Below, piece after piece: positions 18,980-31,681 of a stretch of 40,301 bases of DNA. Position 1 is the first letter of the stretch. Every line of letters starts with the position of its first letter. A model generated the notes under the pieces. That model had not been told where the DNA came from. It saw only the letters and a list, made by a program, of their open reading frames with translations, and ran no database searches. The DNA is taken from contig PDIP01000080.1 in NCBI GenBank assembly GCA_002811645.1, forward strand, positions 10,333-50,633. Direction: 5' to 3'. The translations under genes and the position numbers were made by a program. This DNA comes from Corallochytrium limacisporum (taxonomy: Eukaryota > Opisthokonta).

Positions 18980-20454
18980 GGTGATCCGATTGCTTGTTTA
19001 CTTTGCAAAGTTTGATAGACCCGTTGAGAAGTACCACCTGCTTTTGAACCTTAGCTTTGTTTTAGGGAGTTCTGGAACAACTGTGACTACCAGTGCAGAC
19101 CTACGAAGAAGCCACTAAATGTAGCTTTCAAGTACCAAGCGACTAGTTCCTGGCTCTAACCATGCTTCACATAAAACCAATATATAGATGTAATCGATCT
19201 GGGCATGTGCGTTGTGACTGTAAGGAAAAGGAAGACAAGCTCCTTCTCTCGGCGGTGATGATGTTTCCATTGAAGTGTTCTGTCCATGACCGTCCCCCCC
19301 CCCCCTCTGGGCTTTCCGCTCAATATCCCCCGGAGCCGGTGATGCAAAAGTCCGTGGATGTTTGACCATTTTTGCCACTTGCTCCACTGCAGCGGCACCG
19401 ACACTTCACTCAATTGACGCACCAAACGACCAACACTTTCCCCGTGGCAAAGAAGAATGTGTGAGGCATGCAAAAAAACATGGCAGACTATAAGAAAAAA
19501 CTCATCGTAGGTGTGTATGTTGGCGGGAGGAACTTCCTGCCCGCTGCTGGTGATAACATTGCTTTGCGCAGAGAGAGACCGTTAAGGCCGTTAAGGCAAA
19601 CAGAATTGATCAGTTTCTCTTCCTGGAGAGTAGGTTGCCCCTGATTCTTACTGAACATGTAAACAAAACCCCATACGCACGCAAGAGACAAAAAGGTGCG
19701 GCCAGGGTCAACGGTGAGGTTGGTTCACCAAACACACACGGACAACCCCACATCTGCGAAGCTGGGGAACCCCGGCCCCCAGTACTTCGCCGGCCGTGCG
19801 CAGCAAAAGGCAGGAGAAGGGGTTTTTGGCCCCGTAACCAGCGCCCTCCCGGGAGGGGGTTGGCCCTCTCGGCCCACCTTTGTCCTCGGCCTCCGCACTT
19901 TTAAGGAAATTTAGAATATTGATTAATAATAAGCGATATCCCTGCTTCGTTAGCCCGCAGGGACACTGCCTAACGCCGAGGCACGTCGCCGGATTGGGGT
20001 TGTTGGTACTGAAGAAAGACCTGGGCAATTAGTATTTTCTTCTATTTGAAATACCGGACGGGCCTGGAAGAAGAACGCCTAGCCTGCTCTTCACCTGATT
20101 AGTATGACGTTCAAATACTTCGTGCGGGTGACTTCACTGGTCATTCTTGGTGCCACTTGTCACTGGGCATGTCATGCACTCTGCTTGGCCTGCCATCATT
20201 GTTTTCTATAGTCTTAGGTGGATCTGGGGATGATATGATCGGGGACGCAGAGGCTTGAATGAACAATTTTGCAAACAGAAGATCGGTTGGACCATGGGAC
20301 AACACAAATTCCCCAGTTGTTTGCCATAATCCCCGCCGTGTTCTTAATTGCGCACCTGGAGCAGTCAGACCCTGCGAGACCACTGGATATCCCATGCTCT
20401 TTCCTCGTTCGCCGATCGCAAACAATTTGGACTGCCGCTGTAAGCCACGGTGAG
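18980..20454. other. Intergenic, no gene recognised
   Basis: This region holds a C12 run at 19294-19305, a GC-rich block at about 19750-19890 and an AT-rich element at 19910-19923 shared with two other intergenic sites. A TATA-like sequence on the minus strand (19181-19188) lies about 200 nt upstream of the 245-aa gene. No convincing coding sequence is seen. Confidence 0.45.
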
Positions 20455-20831
20455 TGAGGACCGGGCGGGCTAAGATCGCGCAGCGAACGAAATAGAAAAG
20501 ACAGAGAGGGAAGGCAACGGGGGCCCAATCCAGGGATCACGGGCCAACTCAACCAGCCCACCCCCACCCACAAGGGCTCAACCCCGCTGTTCTGGGGTCA
20601 CCCTCCTCCCCGAAATTCCAAATATGTGGCCCCTGGAAAGTTTCTTGCCCTAAGGGGACCAAGTAGATTTCGGCCCGCATTCGCAGTGCGATCCCTGAGG
20701 GACGGGTGCGGACGGGAGCACGCGTAGGGTTGCGGAAGGAAAACTGGGGGGATTCAGTGCGCACAAATTAAACAAGTTATGGTGTCTCGAAATATAGCAT
20801 TGTATTGAATACTAGGTGAGGACCGGGCGGG
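20455..20831. repeat. 15-nt direct repeat flanking about 350 nt
   Basis: TGAGGACCGGGCGGG occurs at 20455-20469 and again at 20817-20831. The 347 nt between the copies carry no recognisable gene. The pair could be a target-site duplication around a small non-autonomous insertion, but I see no terminal inverted repeats or A-rich tail, so it may be an old local duplication. Confidence 0.5.
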
Positions 20832-20841
20832 GCAGACGGGA

Positions 20842-21048
20842 TCAGTGGCCAACGTTCAGGAAGGTGTAGAATGTTTCCTTTTCGTCCTCAGTCATGCACT
20901 GACCGAGAGGGTAAGATGACAGGTAAGGGTCAACGACACAGATCAAGTCACCATCACATTCATCAGTGCAAGTCTGAACCCCAGGAGCACCAGAAGCACC
21001 AGCCAGCATGACGGTGCCGACGACGATGGCCATAAATGCGGTGTTCAT
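20842..21048 (-). CDS. Small secreted four-cysteine protein
   Basis: The 68-aa product has a signal peptide (about 1-20, with a VVGTVMLAGASGA core) and a mature part of about 48 residues with four cysteines (C27, C31, C37, C51), enough for two disulfides. The tail is acidic and aromatic. I start at the ATG at 21046-21048; nine further codons are open upstream but begin with TTG, not ATG. A TATTTAAG element at 21144-21151 on the same strand lies about 100 nt upstream, which supports a real transcription unit. The family is not recognised. It could be a wall-associated or extracellular peptide. Confidence 0.6.
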   Translation of the reverse strand: MNTAFMAIVVGTVMLAGASGAPGVQTCTDECDGDLICVVDPYLSSYPLGQCMTEDEKETFYTFLNVGH

Positions 21049-21143
21049 GTAGTCTTCATGTTTCTTTCTTTTCAAAAATCAAAGTGCAAATCTTTGGTAA
21101 TGAACAAAAACAGCTGAATCTCAGAACACTCGCGATCAAGATT

Positions 21144-21151
21144 CTTAAATA
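21144..21151 (-). promoter_or_regulatory. TATA-like element TATTTAAG upstream of the four-cysteine gene
   Basis: It lies about 96-103 nt upstream of the ATG on the minus strand. The identical octamer precedes the repeat-protein gene at 34399. Confidence 0.45.
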
Positions 21152-24100
21152 CCTTTCCGGATCCGATCGAGGGAAAATAGCCATGTTGTGATTCATATGG
21201 GCGGTATTTATAATAACGTAGCTGTCGACAGACGAATTAGTGCTCTCTGATAGGCAAGTTAGGGCTATCTGGCCACCGTGGAGTCGTTTCAGCAGTGCTG
21301 TTCAAGGACCGTGCGTGTTGACCGTGGTAGATACGGCGTCCCCTTGTGATCGTAATGGGTGAATAATGGGAGCGTGCATCCTATTAACATATACACCGTA
21401 AATGAGCTCCGTAGTTGTGCGATCCTGATACGGACGGGGCAAACCCAGTACTAACGCAACATTAGAGACATCATAGTATGTGCACTAGGCACATCACTTA
21501 TTGTGTACTATACAATTCGCCCTGCCGCCCGGCCCGATTCCCCCTCGGCCCAGGGGCGGGGATCCACCCCCGGGGGGGGGGGGGGAGGCAACACTGGGGA
21601 GTAGCAACTCACGCTGGTACTCAATTACCAACGGTGCCTACACTAAGTATTGGGTTCAATGGGCAGCCCCGTGACGCGTGAAGAAATGGGGTCAACGCAC
21701 AATATCTTAGTACCATCTGGAACTCTCTATCTATGTAAGTAAATCCTTGTGAACTTCAAAAGGGGACGATGCTTCACCATGGCCACGCAGGTAGCTACTG
21801 TACCCCAAATTTGCAATGCTGACAAAGGTGGTAATAAACAATACTCGTTCTAATCATGCCACGAAACTGGAGAACTATGTCAGTTTCCTGCTCTCCCGAA
21901 CCGCCATTTAATATTAAACAAACCCATGGAAAACGATGGAACGCTATTGGTGCTGGAAAAAACACGCAGTGCTTGACTACTGTAATTGGGCCCAACGGGG
22001 GGTTTCGCTTAGAACGAATGAGCGAGATTTTCATGGTTCACATGAATGGCGTTGTTGACCGAAACAATAGCACGCTAACTTTTTCGGGAACTCGCTGTGC
22101 CAATGAGGGATGTTTGATTCATAGCTTAGTAGTTTACATTGATGAATTATTCGATCATACGCAGCCGAACTCATGGACTTAGATAGCAATGGGGTATGGC
22201 GAAAAAGGCTGAATTCTGTTCAAAACATATGCAAAAGGAGCAACGGGGACCCCGGCAAGTACACAGCTCTCTGATCGGCCGTCGATGGATTCATGTTGAC
22301 GGCCCCGTTTCGTTTTTGCTCCTCGTGAAGCCGGTATTGTTGCAAAGCCTATATTACAAAGTGGTCGTACTTAAATATTAGGTAGGTGGCACATGGTTAT
22401 CAGAGCTCTGTCCAACCATACGCCAAAGATCAGCCAGCGGCTAGAAAGGATATTGCTTTCTGCCCCGGACGACCCCATACCGCACTCAAGCACATTGTGA
22501 GCGACCGCACGGGCCCCAAGCAGACCCTGAATATACTTCATCCATTCTATGTCTTTCCACCATTGGCACACAACGACATCCACAAGCATGAATTGACATA
22601 GTCAACACGGTAGTGAAGGCATCGATGCGAAAAATTACGGGAGAAACGGCAATAGAAACATATCTATGATGCCATAACAAAAGGCATTAATCGCATGCCC
22701 TGCCTGGGCCCGTTGAAATCAGAAGTAGCAAATGTGCACGCCTCATATCCAATTTACCCATCTGCTTAATGCAGCTTAGTAATATAAGTGTTTGACTTCT
22801 CGGAATTGCAATTCTCAGGTTCCTAGCTGTTCTTGAGCTCTCTCTCTCTCTCATCCGGGTAATCTGACCCATGCAATGCCCGGCACATGCAGTCATGTGG
22901 AGTGCTTGCTCACATTAACGGGACTATGTACAGTCCAAAGGAGGATGTTCACGGCCTGGAATTAGCTGGACCCTTAAGCTGCGTTGCACATCACGTCCCT
23001 ATCCCTAAACGTAGCCCACAGCCAGGCCTTGCTCGTGATTGTCAGCGAGGCTGCTCGACTGAAGTCTGTCCAATCCTTGTTGTACTGTCTTCCCGCGATT
23101 GCGAGAAGACATCCCACGAGCTAAATTTCCCCGCAGGTATTTGTAACCGGTGCATGCCAATTGATGTGATCACTACCGTGGGTCCCTGTACACGGAAGTC
23201 TCTCCGGACGTGTAGATCGCCTTACAAATCCCAGACGAGCTGCGGACGTTTAGGGCCCGGGATCATCCTCCCCAACCCACTCTCCTCCCATCAGCGGAAG
23301 CCGATGCTAAATCATCAGCGAGGAAAGGGGTGGGCAGCGATTTTGGCCCGTCCCCTCATTTCCCACCGAGATTTCAGCGGCTTTACGGGACCGAGAGCTC
23401 TCCTCGTGTGCCAAAAAGCCCTGCCCGGAACGACGGGTGGAGCGGCGCGGGCGTATCAACGGAGGCCAGAGGCGGGAAAAAATGCGATTTAAGCCAACCC
23501 AAAGCACCAGAGCGCGAGCTCCGCCTCACTCCAGGGGCAGGTTTCATCAGTTGTTGCCAAAGTTAGTGCACAGTGAACTCATTTAAAGAAGTGCTCATCT
23601 ATTTATGAGGAAAAAGGCAGGTGGGAGCTGCCTGTGTGTTTGCGTACGTGGTACTCGACCAGGGGTCAGTGGACGACTCCCACAATGGTGAATGGTTCTG
23701 TGGCCACTGGAACCTCTTCGATAATTACTATTGCCACCAACATATTCTTTGTTTAGTCCGCTACCAATAGATTGCATAACCGGATCTCATTTGTGTCCCA
23801 GAGCTTGTCGCTCAACCGGTTCAATATTGATTTCATTGGCGCCGCTGGGAGTCCGTGCGGTGTCGGACAGAGCAGCGCTGCCATTTCATTCAACCGCGCA
23901 AAGGACCCCGCCATCGGGGCACGTAGTATAGGGACTGGCTTTGGTTCAAGTTCTTGCGACACTCTCAGAGAAGATGTCACGGTCATGTATAGATACATCG
24001 AAGCAGATACAGGTCTGTGCCTGATGGTCTTCTGTGCCTATGAAAACATTGGAAGTGTTTCAGGACGGCCGCATGGGTACCATATCCAAGTCCTGGCCAG

Positions 24101-24662
24101 CGCCCGCGTTCTGGCGTGATGCGCTGCGTAGTATGGAATGAGAGGCCTTTATTTCATTATGGCACTATATTTCTTTGTGAAGATGCATTTCTCACTCACG
24201 ATGTTTAAAGGTACGAAGTGCTCTGTCTCCCCGGCAGCTGACCAACGCTGAAGTAACATGGGTGTGGTATGTATTTGATTCATGTCACCTCAGCATCACG
24301 ACCCGTTCTATGGTCGGTATGCTCAATGCAGGTTGGTGATTCCCGTGGGCATCATCTATTCATCCACCGCACCCGCATCAACCACATGGCAACTGCTGTC
24401 TGTCAAACACACCCCCAAGTGCCAGTCCCGTGCAAAAAGGGGGAGGCTCTGGTGTTCACCCCCCTTCCCTTCCGTGCTTTTGTTTTCGCTTCGTTCTGCC
24501 GGTTTTTTTTACTTTCCTGGCTCGAAATTATGGAGAATTTCGGGCAGGCGCAAGGGGGGAAATCCGAAAGGGAAAAAATTATGACGAAAAAAAGTTTCAG
24601 GGAAAAAGGAAAAAATCATTATCGGCTCATTACGAGACAAGAAACGAGGAAACCCCGCCGGG
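21152..24662. other. Gene-poor region
   Basis: I find no gene with recognisable features. There is a C5-G14 junction at 21567-21585 and a short (CT)n run near 22838-22851. Open frames of up to 201 codons (22887-23492) lack domains, hydrophobic patterning or conserved motifs. Sequence just before the gap (from about 24550) is purine-rich. Confidence 0.45.
21567..21585 (+). repeat. C5-G14 homopolymer junction
   Basis: CCCCC is followed directly by 14 G. It could form a short hairpin or a G-quadruplex, and it resembles junctions at 29034-29057, 35526-35550 and 40251-40275. Confidence 0.9.
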
Positions 24663-25341
24663 NNNNNNNNNNNNNNNNNNNNNNNNNNNNNNNNNNNNNN
24701 NNNNNNNNNNNNNNNNNNNNNNNNNNNNNNNNNNNNNNNNNNNNNNNNNNNNNNNNNNNNNNNNNNNNNNNNNNNNNNNNNNNNNNNNNNNNNNNNNNNN
24801 NNNNNNNNNNNNNNNNNNNNNNNNNNNNNNNNNNNNNNNNNNNNNNNNNNNNNNNNNNNNNNNNNNNNNNNNNNNNNNNNNNNNNNNNNNNNNNNNNNNN
24901 NNNNNNNNNNNNNNNNNNNNNNNNNNNNNNNNNNNNNNNNNNNNNNNNNNNNNNNNNNNNNNNNNNNNNNNNNNNNNNNNNNNNNNNNNNNNNNNNNNNN
25001 NNNNNNNNNNNNNNNNNNNNNNNNNNNNNNNNNNNNNNNNNNNNNNNNNNNNNNNNNNNNNNNNNNNNNNNNNNNNNNNNNNNNNNNNNNNNNNNNNNNN
25101 NNNNNNNNNNNNNNNNNNNNNNNNNNNNNNNNNNNNNNNNNNNNNNNNNNNNNNNNNNNNNNNNNNNNNNNNNNNNNNNNNNNNNNNNNNNNNNNNNNNN
25201 NNNNNNNNNNNNNNNNNNNNNNNNNNNNNNNNNNNNNNNNNNNNNNNNNNNNNNNNNNNNNNNNNNNNNNNNNNNNNNNNNNNNNNNNNNNNNNNNNNNN
25301 NNNNNNNNNNNNNNNNNNNNNNNNNNNNNNNNNNNNNNNNN
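24663..25341. other. Assembly gap (679 Ns)
   Basis: Undetermined bases. The gap is bounded on the left by CCCCGCCGGG and on the right by C followed by G14 (25343-25356). It therefore probably spans another C-run/G-run junction that sequencing could not cross. Open frames crossing it have no meaning. Confidence 0.98.
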
Positions 25342-27030
25342 CGGGGGGGGGGGGGGAGGCTGTTGTATCCTTGGTTGGTAGATTTTTGTTTCTATTTCTG
25401 TCTGGTTTAACCGAAGGGTGACAACTGGAGCAGGTGTGGCCCCTACACCTGTCCAACCCCTCAGGGCTGGTGTCCATGGTCATCAGTCTCAGCGCCATGT
25501 ACCTTGGGCGCACCTCCATTCGTTATTAACTTCCTTTTGATTGCGCCTCCCTGTTCCGATACAGAAAACGGTTCCCAATACAATTGGCGGTGGTGAAAGG
25601 ATCGCCACTCATTCATTACATGTGTCTAATTTGATTTCCTGGTTGGCGCCAGGTATCCAGAGCGGGTCCATCAATCAACTGACGATCATCAGATGTGAAA
25701 GTTGGCAGCATCTACGGACCAAAGCATGCAGTTCTTGAAACAAGACGCTCCCAACATGATGCACATGCATAAAAAATTACCCGTACAGATGCAAGGTAGT
25801 CGAAGAATGTTCGTGCAAGGCGGTAGAGGACGCATCTCCAAGGGGCAATGAAGAAGTCACATCGCCCACAAGGCAAATCACAGCCGTTTTTTGACAGCCG
25901 CACACGTGAGATTCCATTCCCGGGCGGAACCTTGGTCCGCTTTTCAAGGGAGAAGTACACACAAGAGAGAACACATCTGAAACAGAATGATATGGTGCCT
26001 TCTTGACCCGGAGTTTCTGTGTTTGCGTGCGAAAGGCCAAGACTGAATGGTGGGACGAAGTTGGTGTGTAGGACACACGCACGGTGTGTCTATGGGCAAC
26101 CCATGGGCTACGTCGTTGTTCTCAGTTTTAAAGTACGTAGTGCGCCCATCTGACAAACCAAATCACCACCATCTCTCACACACCACCTCTCACTTAGTAC
26201 ACATACACACGGAGATCACCGGCTCCACAGGGCATTCTAATTCGTTAATCGCTGCACATCGCGGGTCTGGACAGTGTGCTCATCAGTCATTACACCCCGT
26301 CCAAAACCTCACCATCTAACCCTATCTTCAACGGCACTGAAACAGCCGTACATCGGTTCACATACGCACCGCGACCAAATGTTGGCCGGTGAACCCACTC
26401 CTGGGTGGAATTAGATGTCTTGGATACATCACATGGCATCGGAATACGTGGTCGATAGGTATGGCAGTGTCATTGCTTTTTGCATGGTGATGTGTTCAAC
26501 GTCCAGTACGTGCGAAACTCATGGCCAAAAGCCGTGAATCTTTTCCATGTTTAAACGAAACCAGAAAACCATGTTCCCTCGAAGTTCAACCATATCATTG
26601 TGGGCTCTTTCGTGTTCTTCGGACGGCCTGTGCAGTAGTAAAAGTATGTGATCAAATTCTCGATTTTATTGTTCCTTTCGAAACGATCCGCGTGGTCACG
26701 GTATGACGAGGAGCGGCTTCATTCCGGACAAATCCTCTGAGGTGTGTGAGTTTTTTATGGAAAATCACTGCGAAAAAAATTACCAAAGCACACACAAAGA
26801 AAACCACGGAACATCCTTCTCACATGAACGCTTGCCAAAAGGTCAAGACACGCAGACGCCTGAAGGTCGGAACTGTCCCCGGTGTGGGACAGAGGAAAAG
26901 AAGTTGCAGCGGAAGGGGAACTAGTAAGGAAATCAATGACGAAGGACGAGCCGGAGGGGGAGGGGAGGGGGGCGGACGTAAGCGCCTAAGGGTAACCAAC
27001 GGGCAATAAAGTACCACTACCTGAAACCGA

Positions 27031-27083
27031 AAATAAGAAGAAAAAAAAAAAAAGAGAAGAAAAAAAAAAACAAAAAAAAAAAG
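27031..27083 (+). repeat. Polypurine (A-rich) tract
   Basis: Nearly pure A/G with A10-A13 runs, about 140 nt before the GT array. Confidence 0.9.
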
Positions 27084-27221
27084 GAGCGAACGAAAGCAAG
27101 GAGAAAGGAAGAACATCAGCCGACCCCCCAGGCGATGCTGAGCAAAATACAGAGGAAAGAAGAAGAAGAAAAAATAGAACCCTGCGCAAGAGTCTTCGTT
27201 GGTGGTTTTGGCCCGCTGGGC

Positions 27222-27345
<124 letters not shown>

Positions 27346-28290
27346 CATGCGAAGCGGCGCTGTGCTGGTGCTGCCTGCCCTGTCTACTATGTCGCCATTG
27401 ATGATCAGCTGGCTGACCCTGATGCACATTGCTCGGCGGCGTTTCCTAATTACGGTCGGGCACAACAATGTTGTAGACGCACGGCTTAGTGACGAAGGTA
27501 AAGATACGATGAGGGTTCATGTTTGTGTTCCAGAGTGTTTCGGAAACAGGTGATGAAAAATGAATCACGGCAGGAGTGTCATCGCCAGCGTGTGCCCTTC
27601 ACTCTTAGTATACCAAAGCCTTGGCCGCAAACAGATCAGAAGACACTGAGTCAGCAAACAATGTGTGTAGCACCTGAGTTCGGTGTCTGCTGTGCACTGT
27701 GCGGTTGGGGACATGCGGTGGATTCCACGAAGCACCTCCAGCAATTATAGCTCCGTCATGGCCACAAAGGGATTGTCATGGTATCATTTAATCCATTTCC
27801 ACGCAAGAGACATCCCTACGCCATCGCTGGCACGGCCGGCAGCCGAGTTCTTACCATGCTAAAACGTTTCCTTTTGAGATAAGCGCCTTCTGAACGTGGC
27901 TCTCTGGGGTTTTGGCGCATGGCCACTTACCAGCAAATCCCGAAGCCGGAGGTGCGTCTTAGAGTTTGAGATCTCGAATTGAACGGAGTAGTACTCCCGT
28001 GTCTTCGGGGTTTGCGTAGGTTACAAGAATCTATTTTTGTCTCAGTTAATTTAATATGGCACTGCAACATTTTATCGTTCCAAAACTAAGAAAATCTTCA
28101 TTCTCGTCTATTCCGCAAAACCATACCTCTCTGTCGCTTGTGAACTCTGCCCCATTCTAGTTAAATATACTGAAATTCTTCTAAACGAGATCCGTACCGA
28201 AGAAAAAAATATATGGGCACCGAAAACTTTGCCAAGAACAAAGCCAAGTCATAGGAAAACGTGAGCCAAGACTTGAAAAACTCTCCGTTC

Positions 28291-28375
28291 CAGTCTCTCT
28301 CTCTCCGTCTGTCTGTCTGTCTCTCCGTCTGTCTCTCTGCCTCTGTGTTTCTCAGTCTCTCTGTCTTTCTATATC
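28291..28375 (+). repeat. CT/GTCT microsatellite
   Basis: An imperfect array of TCTC and GTCT units, somewhat degenerate towards the right end. Confidence 0.9.
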
Positions 28376-29033
28376 TATCAAGAGAGACACAAGTAAGCAC
28401 GAAGGCTGTAATCTGCCACCGATGGTGACGAAAGTGTGTCGCTCTGAAACTGTTTCCTTCGGCAGGAGTGTGACACTGACCCCCTTCCCGGACCGGCTCC
28501 TGCTCAGTTCCACTTTGCTGTCCGCAAATGCAGTACATTGAATATAGCAGCCCGATCCGTGATTAGCGAGCTGCTTCAGAGTTCCCGTGAATCTGCCGGC
28601 CTTTTACCACGTCGCAGGCAATGCTTCGTTCCCTTATGGTCAAAAGGCCATGGCGGATCGCCGCCGCAACGCAGATCTGCAGGACGCCGAGCGATGGCAG
28701 ACCAGGACAGTTGCAAGGTCCCACCACAGAAGTAAAGAAAATGACAGCCCCACGGAGGTGTCTTGATCCGTCGCTGGTGCTCGTCGAATGGAAGGCAAGG
28801 GAAGAAGAGGAGGGGGGAGGTGCCACTTTGTGACAGAAATATCTTTATTTTTCCAGTGGTCCATCTCTTTCCTTCCTTCTTTGCTGCTACGCTCGTCTGG
28901 CTCTCGCCATCGCGTGTTTGGTCCCTAAGCAAAATCTTGCGAGCCATGATTTTGCGTGCTTTTTCGGCGGGTGCGCCCGCGGTTTTCATTTTTTGGTAGT
29001 TTTTTGTTTTTGTTTATCGCTCGGGTACCCGGG

Positions 29034-29057
29034 CCCCCCGGCGGGGGGGGGGGGGGG
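29034..29057 (+). repeat. C-run/G-run junction (C6-GGC-G15)
   Basis: Six C, a GGC spacer and 15 G. It can fold as a hairpin or G-quadruplex and belongs to the recurrent set of intergenic junctions. Confidence 0.9.
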
Positions 29058-31546
29058 AGTGGGTGTGTCCGCAGACGTGGAAAACAAAACGCGATAAGTC
29101 CAGATTCCCAAAACACAGAGGGGAGAGCGAGAAAAAATGAATGAAAGCACAGTTAATACTTGGAAACGGTAATTAAGGGAAAGACTTTTTGTGTGTGTGA
29201 GAATAATTTTCTTTTCCTTCTCGTTTTTTTTTACATTATTCTCTCGTTTGTACCTTCCCTTTGTAATTCGTTGAGTACCAAAGGACGGCTCAGGCTTTTC
29301 ACAGGCGGCGGCCGCGGCCGCATGTGGTTCCTTGTCCAAAACGTGATAAATGACAACAACGAAACGAAAAGAGAAAGAATTACCGAAGAAACACGACCCT
29401 TTTAATTCCATACCACGTAATCTCCCCGGATGCACTTCTTTGTACGGTGGTGGTACTACCATTATCATCACCAACGTCGGCTCCGCGGGTGGCACAGAGA
29501 AGATCAGGAACAAACCAAAAGATATCCCATCCCACTTCCCCCTTTTACCTTGGTAGATAGTCATATATGTCTTGTAGTTTCTTCTTTTTTTTTTGTTCGC
29601 CAACTCATAGACCTACAACCAGACAGCCGAATCGATAGTAATGGATAATTCTACGCACAATAATATGCCTTGGCACAAGATGAGACACCATTACGCAGAT
29701 AGTGATCATGGGCTGAGTGCCCCACACCACCCACAAAGACCATCTTCGCATTGTGTGGCGGGATGATAGGTCCGTACATTATGTATACGTGTACCAACAA
29801 CGAAGACAGTACCACTGCCCCTCGCTATCGATACGATAGATACGAAGTCAACAATATCATCACACGGGAAACGTCAGAGATGGAGACGCCATCCGTACAC
29901 ACACGCGGGCCCGTCCACATCAACACTTGCCCGATACTGCTAGTACTTCGAATTTTTGGCATCCGGAAATGGGAGATAACATACAGACGTGCTCATCTCT
30001 GTCTTTGCTACGTCGCAAACCATCGCCTGCTCCCTTGTGTATTGCTCGCAAGCCACTGCGAGCGAATGCTTTTGGATTTTCCCCTGTGTTATTGCGCACA
30101 GTGACAGGAGGAGCAGCCATCCCTCAAGACGATTCAGTCAGTGTGCGATGGCGGGGATTTCTTCACCTTTACTCTCACCATGGCCAGTCACCAGCTCATG
30201 GGGCAGAGATAACGGCGCCCACTTGGATGAGATGTGATAGACAAGAAGAAGATTTTGTACGCCAGACTGCGCGCTGCATGCTGTCCATTAGCGCCCATCT
30301 TAATGAATTACGGCTAATGTGCTTCACACAAATATGAAAAATATGGTCGGGCCCAAAGGACGCATCAATGGCTCCATAGGGTTCACACTGCTACCCCACG
30401 CGAAACAAGCCTGTGTTTATGCCGTTGCTTGCGCACGTAGCGCTGACAGAACCAGGGACAGGGGACCCACCCAAACACGGATCAAACGCCTCTGAGCGGG
30501 CAGGCCGGTGCCATGAGTTTCCTCCGCCCACACAGAAGTTTCAGAAGAACCGCCAGGAGTTGGGAAGCAACAGCAAAGAAATGCCATACAGTCAGTACTG
30601 ATTTGGTTTGCTGCGGAAGGGTAAGGGTGGAAGGGAGAGATGGAGGTGACTGGGCCCAGAGCGAGAGAGTACCTTTGGTCTGTCTGCCAGCACAGCCAAC
30701 ACAGACTGCGACTACAGACTGAGAGCGAGACAGAGGGACACAAACACAGACACGGTTAGAGACAGGCCCTTCGACGAGAAATTGAACGGCACAAGATCAA
30801 AAAAAGAAACCAGTTTGATGCTGTGACCCAAATGCGGGGCCCCCATAGCCCTGCCCCTCGTTCTCTCTCCCCCCCTGGCGACCCGTCCTCTCCCCAAGAG
30901 CGAGTTGCCTCCTCCCGTCCCCCCAAAGACAGGGGGTAAGGGGGGGTCAGATGGTACCCAACAACTGGCTCTGCCGAAGAACTTTCAATAGAAATTCATT
31001 GCGAAAATTGACAATTTGTCACGGTTTTTTTTTGGGTAGTGGGCGGGTTTGCTGTTGTGATCTGCTTGGCTCGCCCGCGCACCGCCCCGTTCCCCTCCCC
31101 GCGGTGCGGCCCGCGGCGGAGAGGGGCGGCGGGGGGGAAAGGGGGGAAAGGGGGAAAGGGGCCGAACTCGGTTCAAGGAGCACGCAGGGCGGTTCACCTT
31201 TCCACCGACCGGGCGAGGAGAGAGCGCTACATCTACGTTGGGACGGTTTGGTTGTTGCAGGTCGTTGCTGTATAGTCAATGACTAGACAATTTTGAGTTT
31301 CTGCACTCGAATTTTAAACACGTAAGTGTCTGCTGGATGAAATGCTTCACAATGGCGCGATGATGAAATGCAGGCAGCGCAGCTATTCGTGCACTTTGAA
31401 AACTGTTCATGGACTGTGTGAATTCAAGTGGCTTTTCATGTGAGAGAGAAAGCAAAGAGGACTCGCGTGTATTACCAGACCTTCCAGTGTTTGATCCAGG
31501 AGTGTAAACAAGTTTATATCATTGTGACGTTCGGACGCGAGACGGG

Positions 31547-31554
31547 TATATAAG
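31547..31554 (+). promoter_or_regulatory. TATA box TATATAAG upstream of the ferric-reductase-like gene
   Basis: It lies 128-135 nt before the ATG at 31682 and is the best TATA match in the window. Confidence 0.55.
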
Positions 31555-31681
31555 ATACTTCCCATCCCATAGACGTTGGTATTTCATGATCCAACAAGCA
31601 TTGTCACAAGAAGACCCTTTGATATCAATTTTAATGGATCCTTTAGCTATCATTCCCTAACTGATTTGGATCATAGTCACC

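Noticed and set aside
21856-22182. 108-codon ATG-initiated frame
   Set aside because: Plausible length but no recognisable feature or promoter; too weak to list as a gene.
22887-23492. 201-codon ATG-initiated frame
   Set aside because: No signal peptide, domain, hydrophobic periodicity or promoter element; composition resembles translated noncoding DNA. Transcript data could revive it.
24269-25519. Long frames crossing the run of Ns
   Set aside because: Their length comes from undetermined bases; the flanks alone show nothing coding.
29308-29321. GCGGCCGCGGCCGC perfect palindrome
   Set aside because: A 14-nt GC palindrome in GC-rich DNA; no sign of a larger inverted repeat or functional site.
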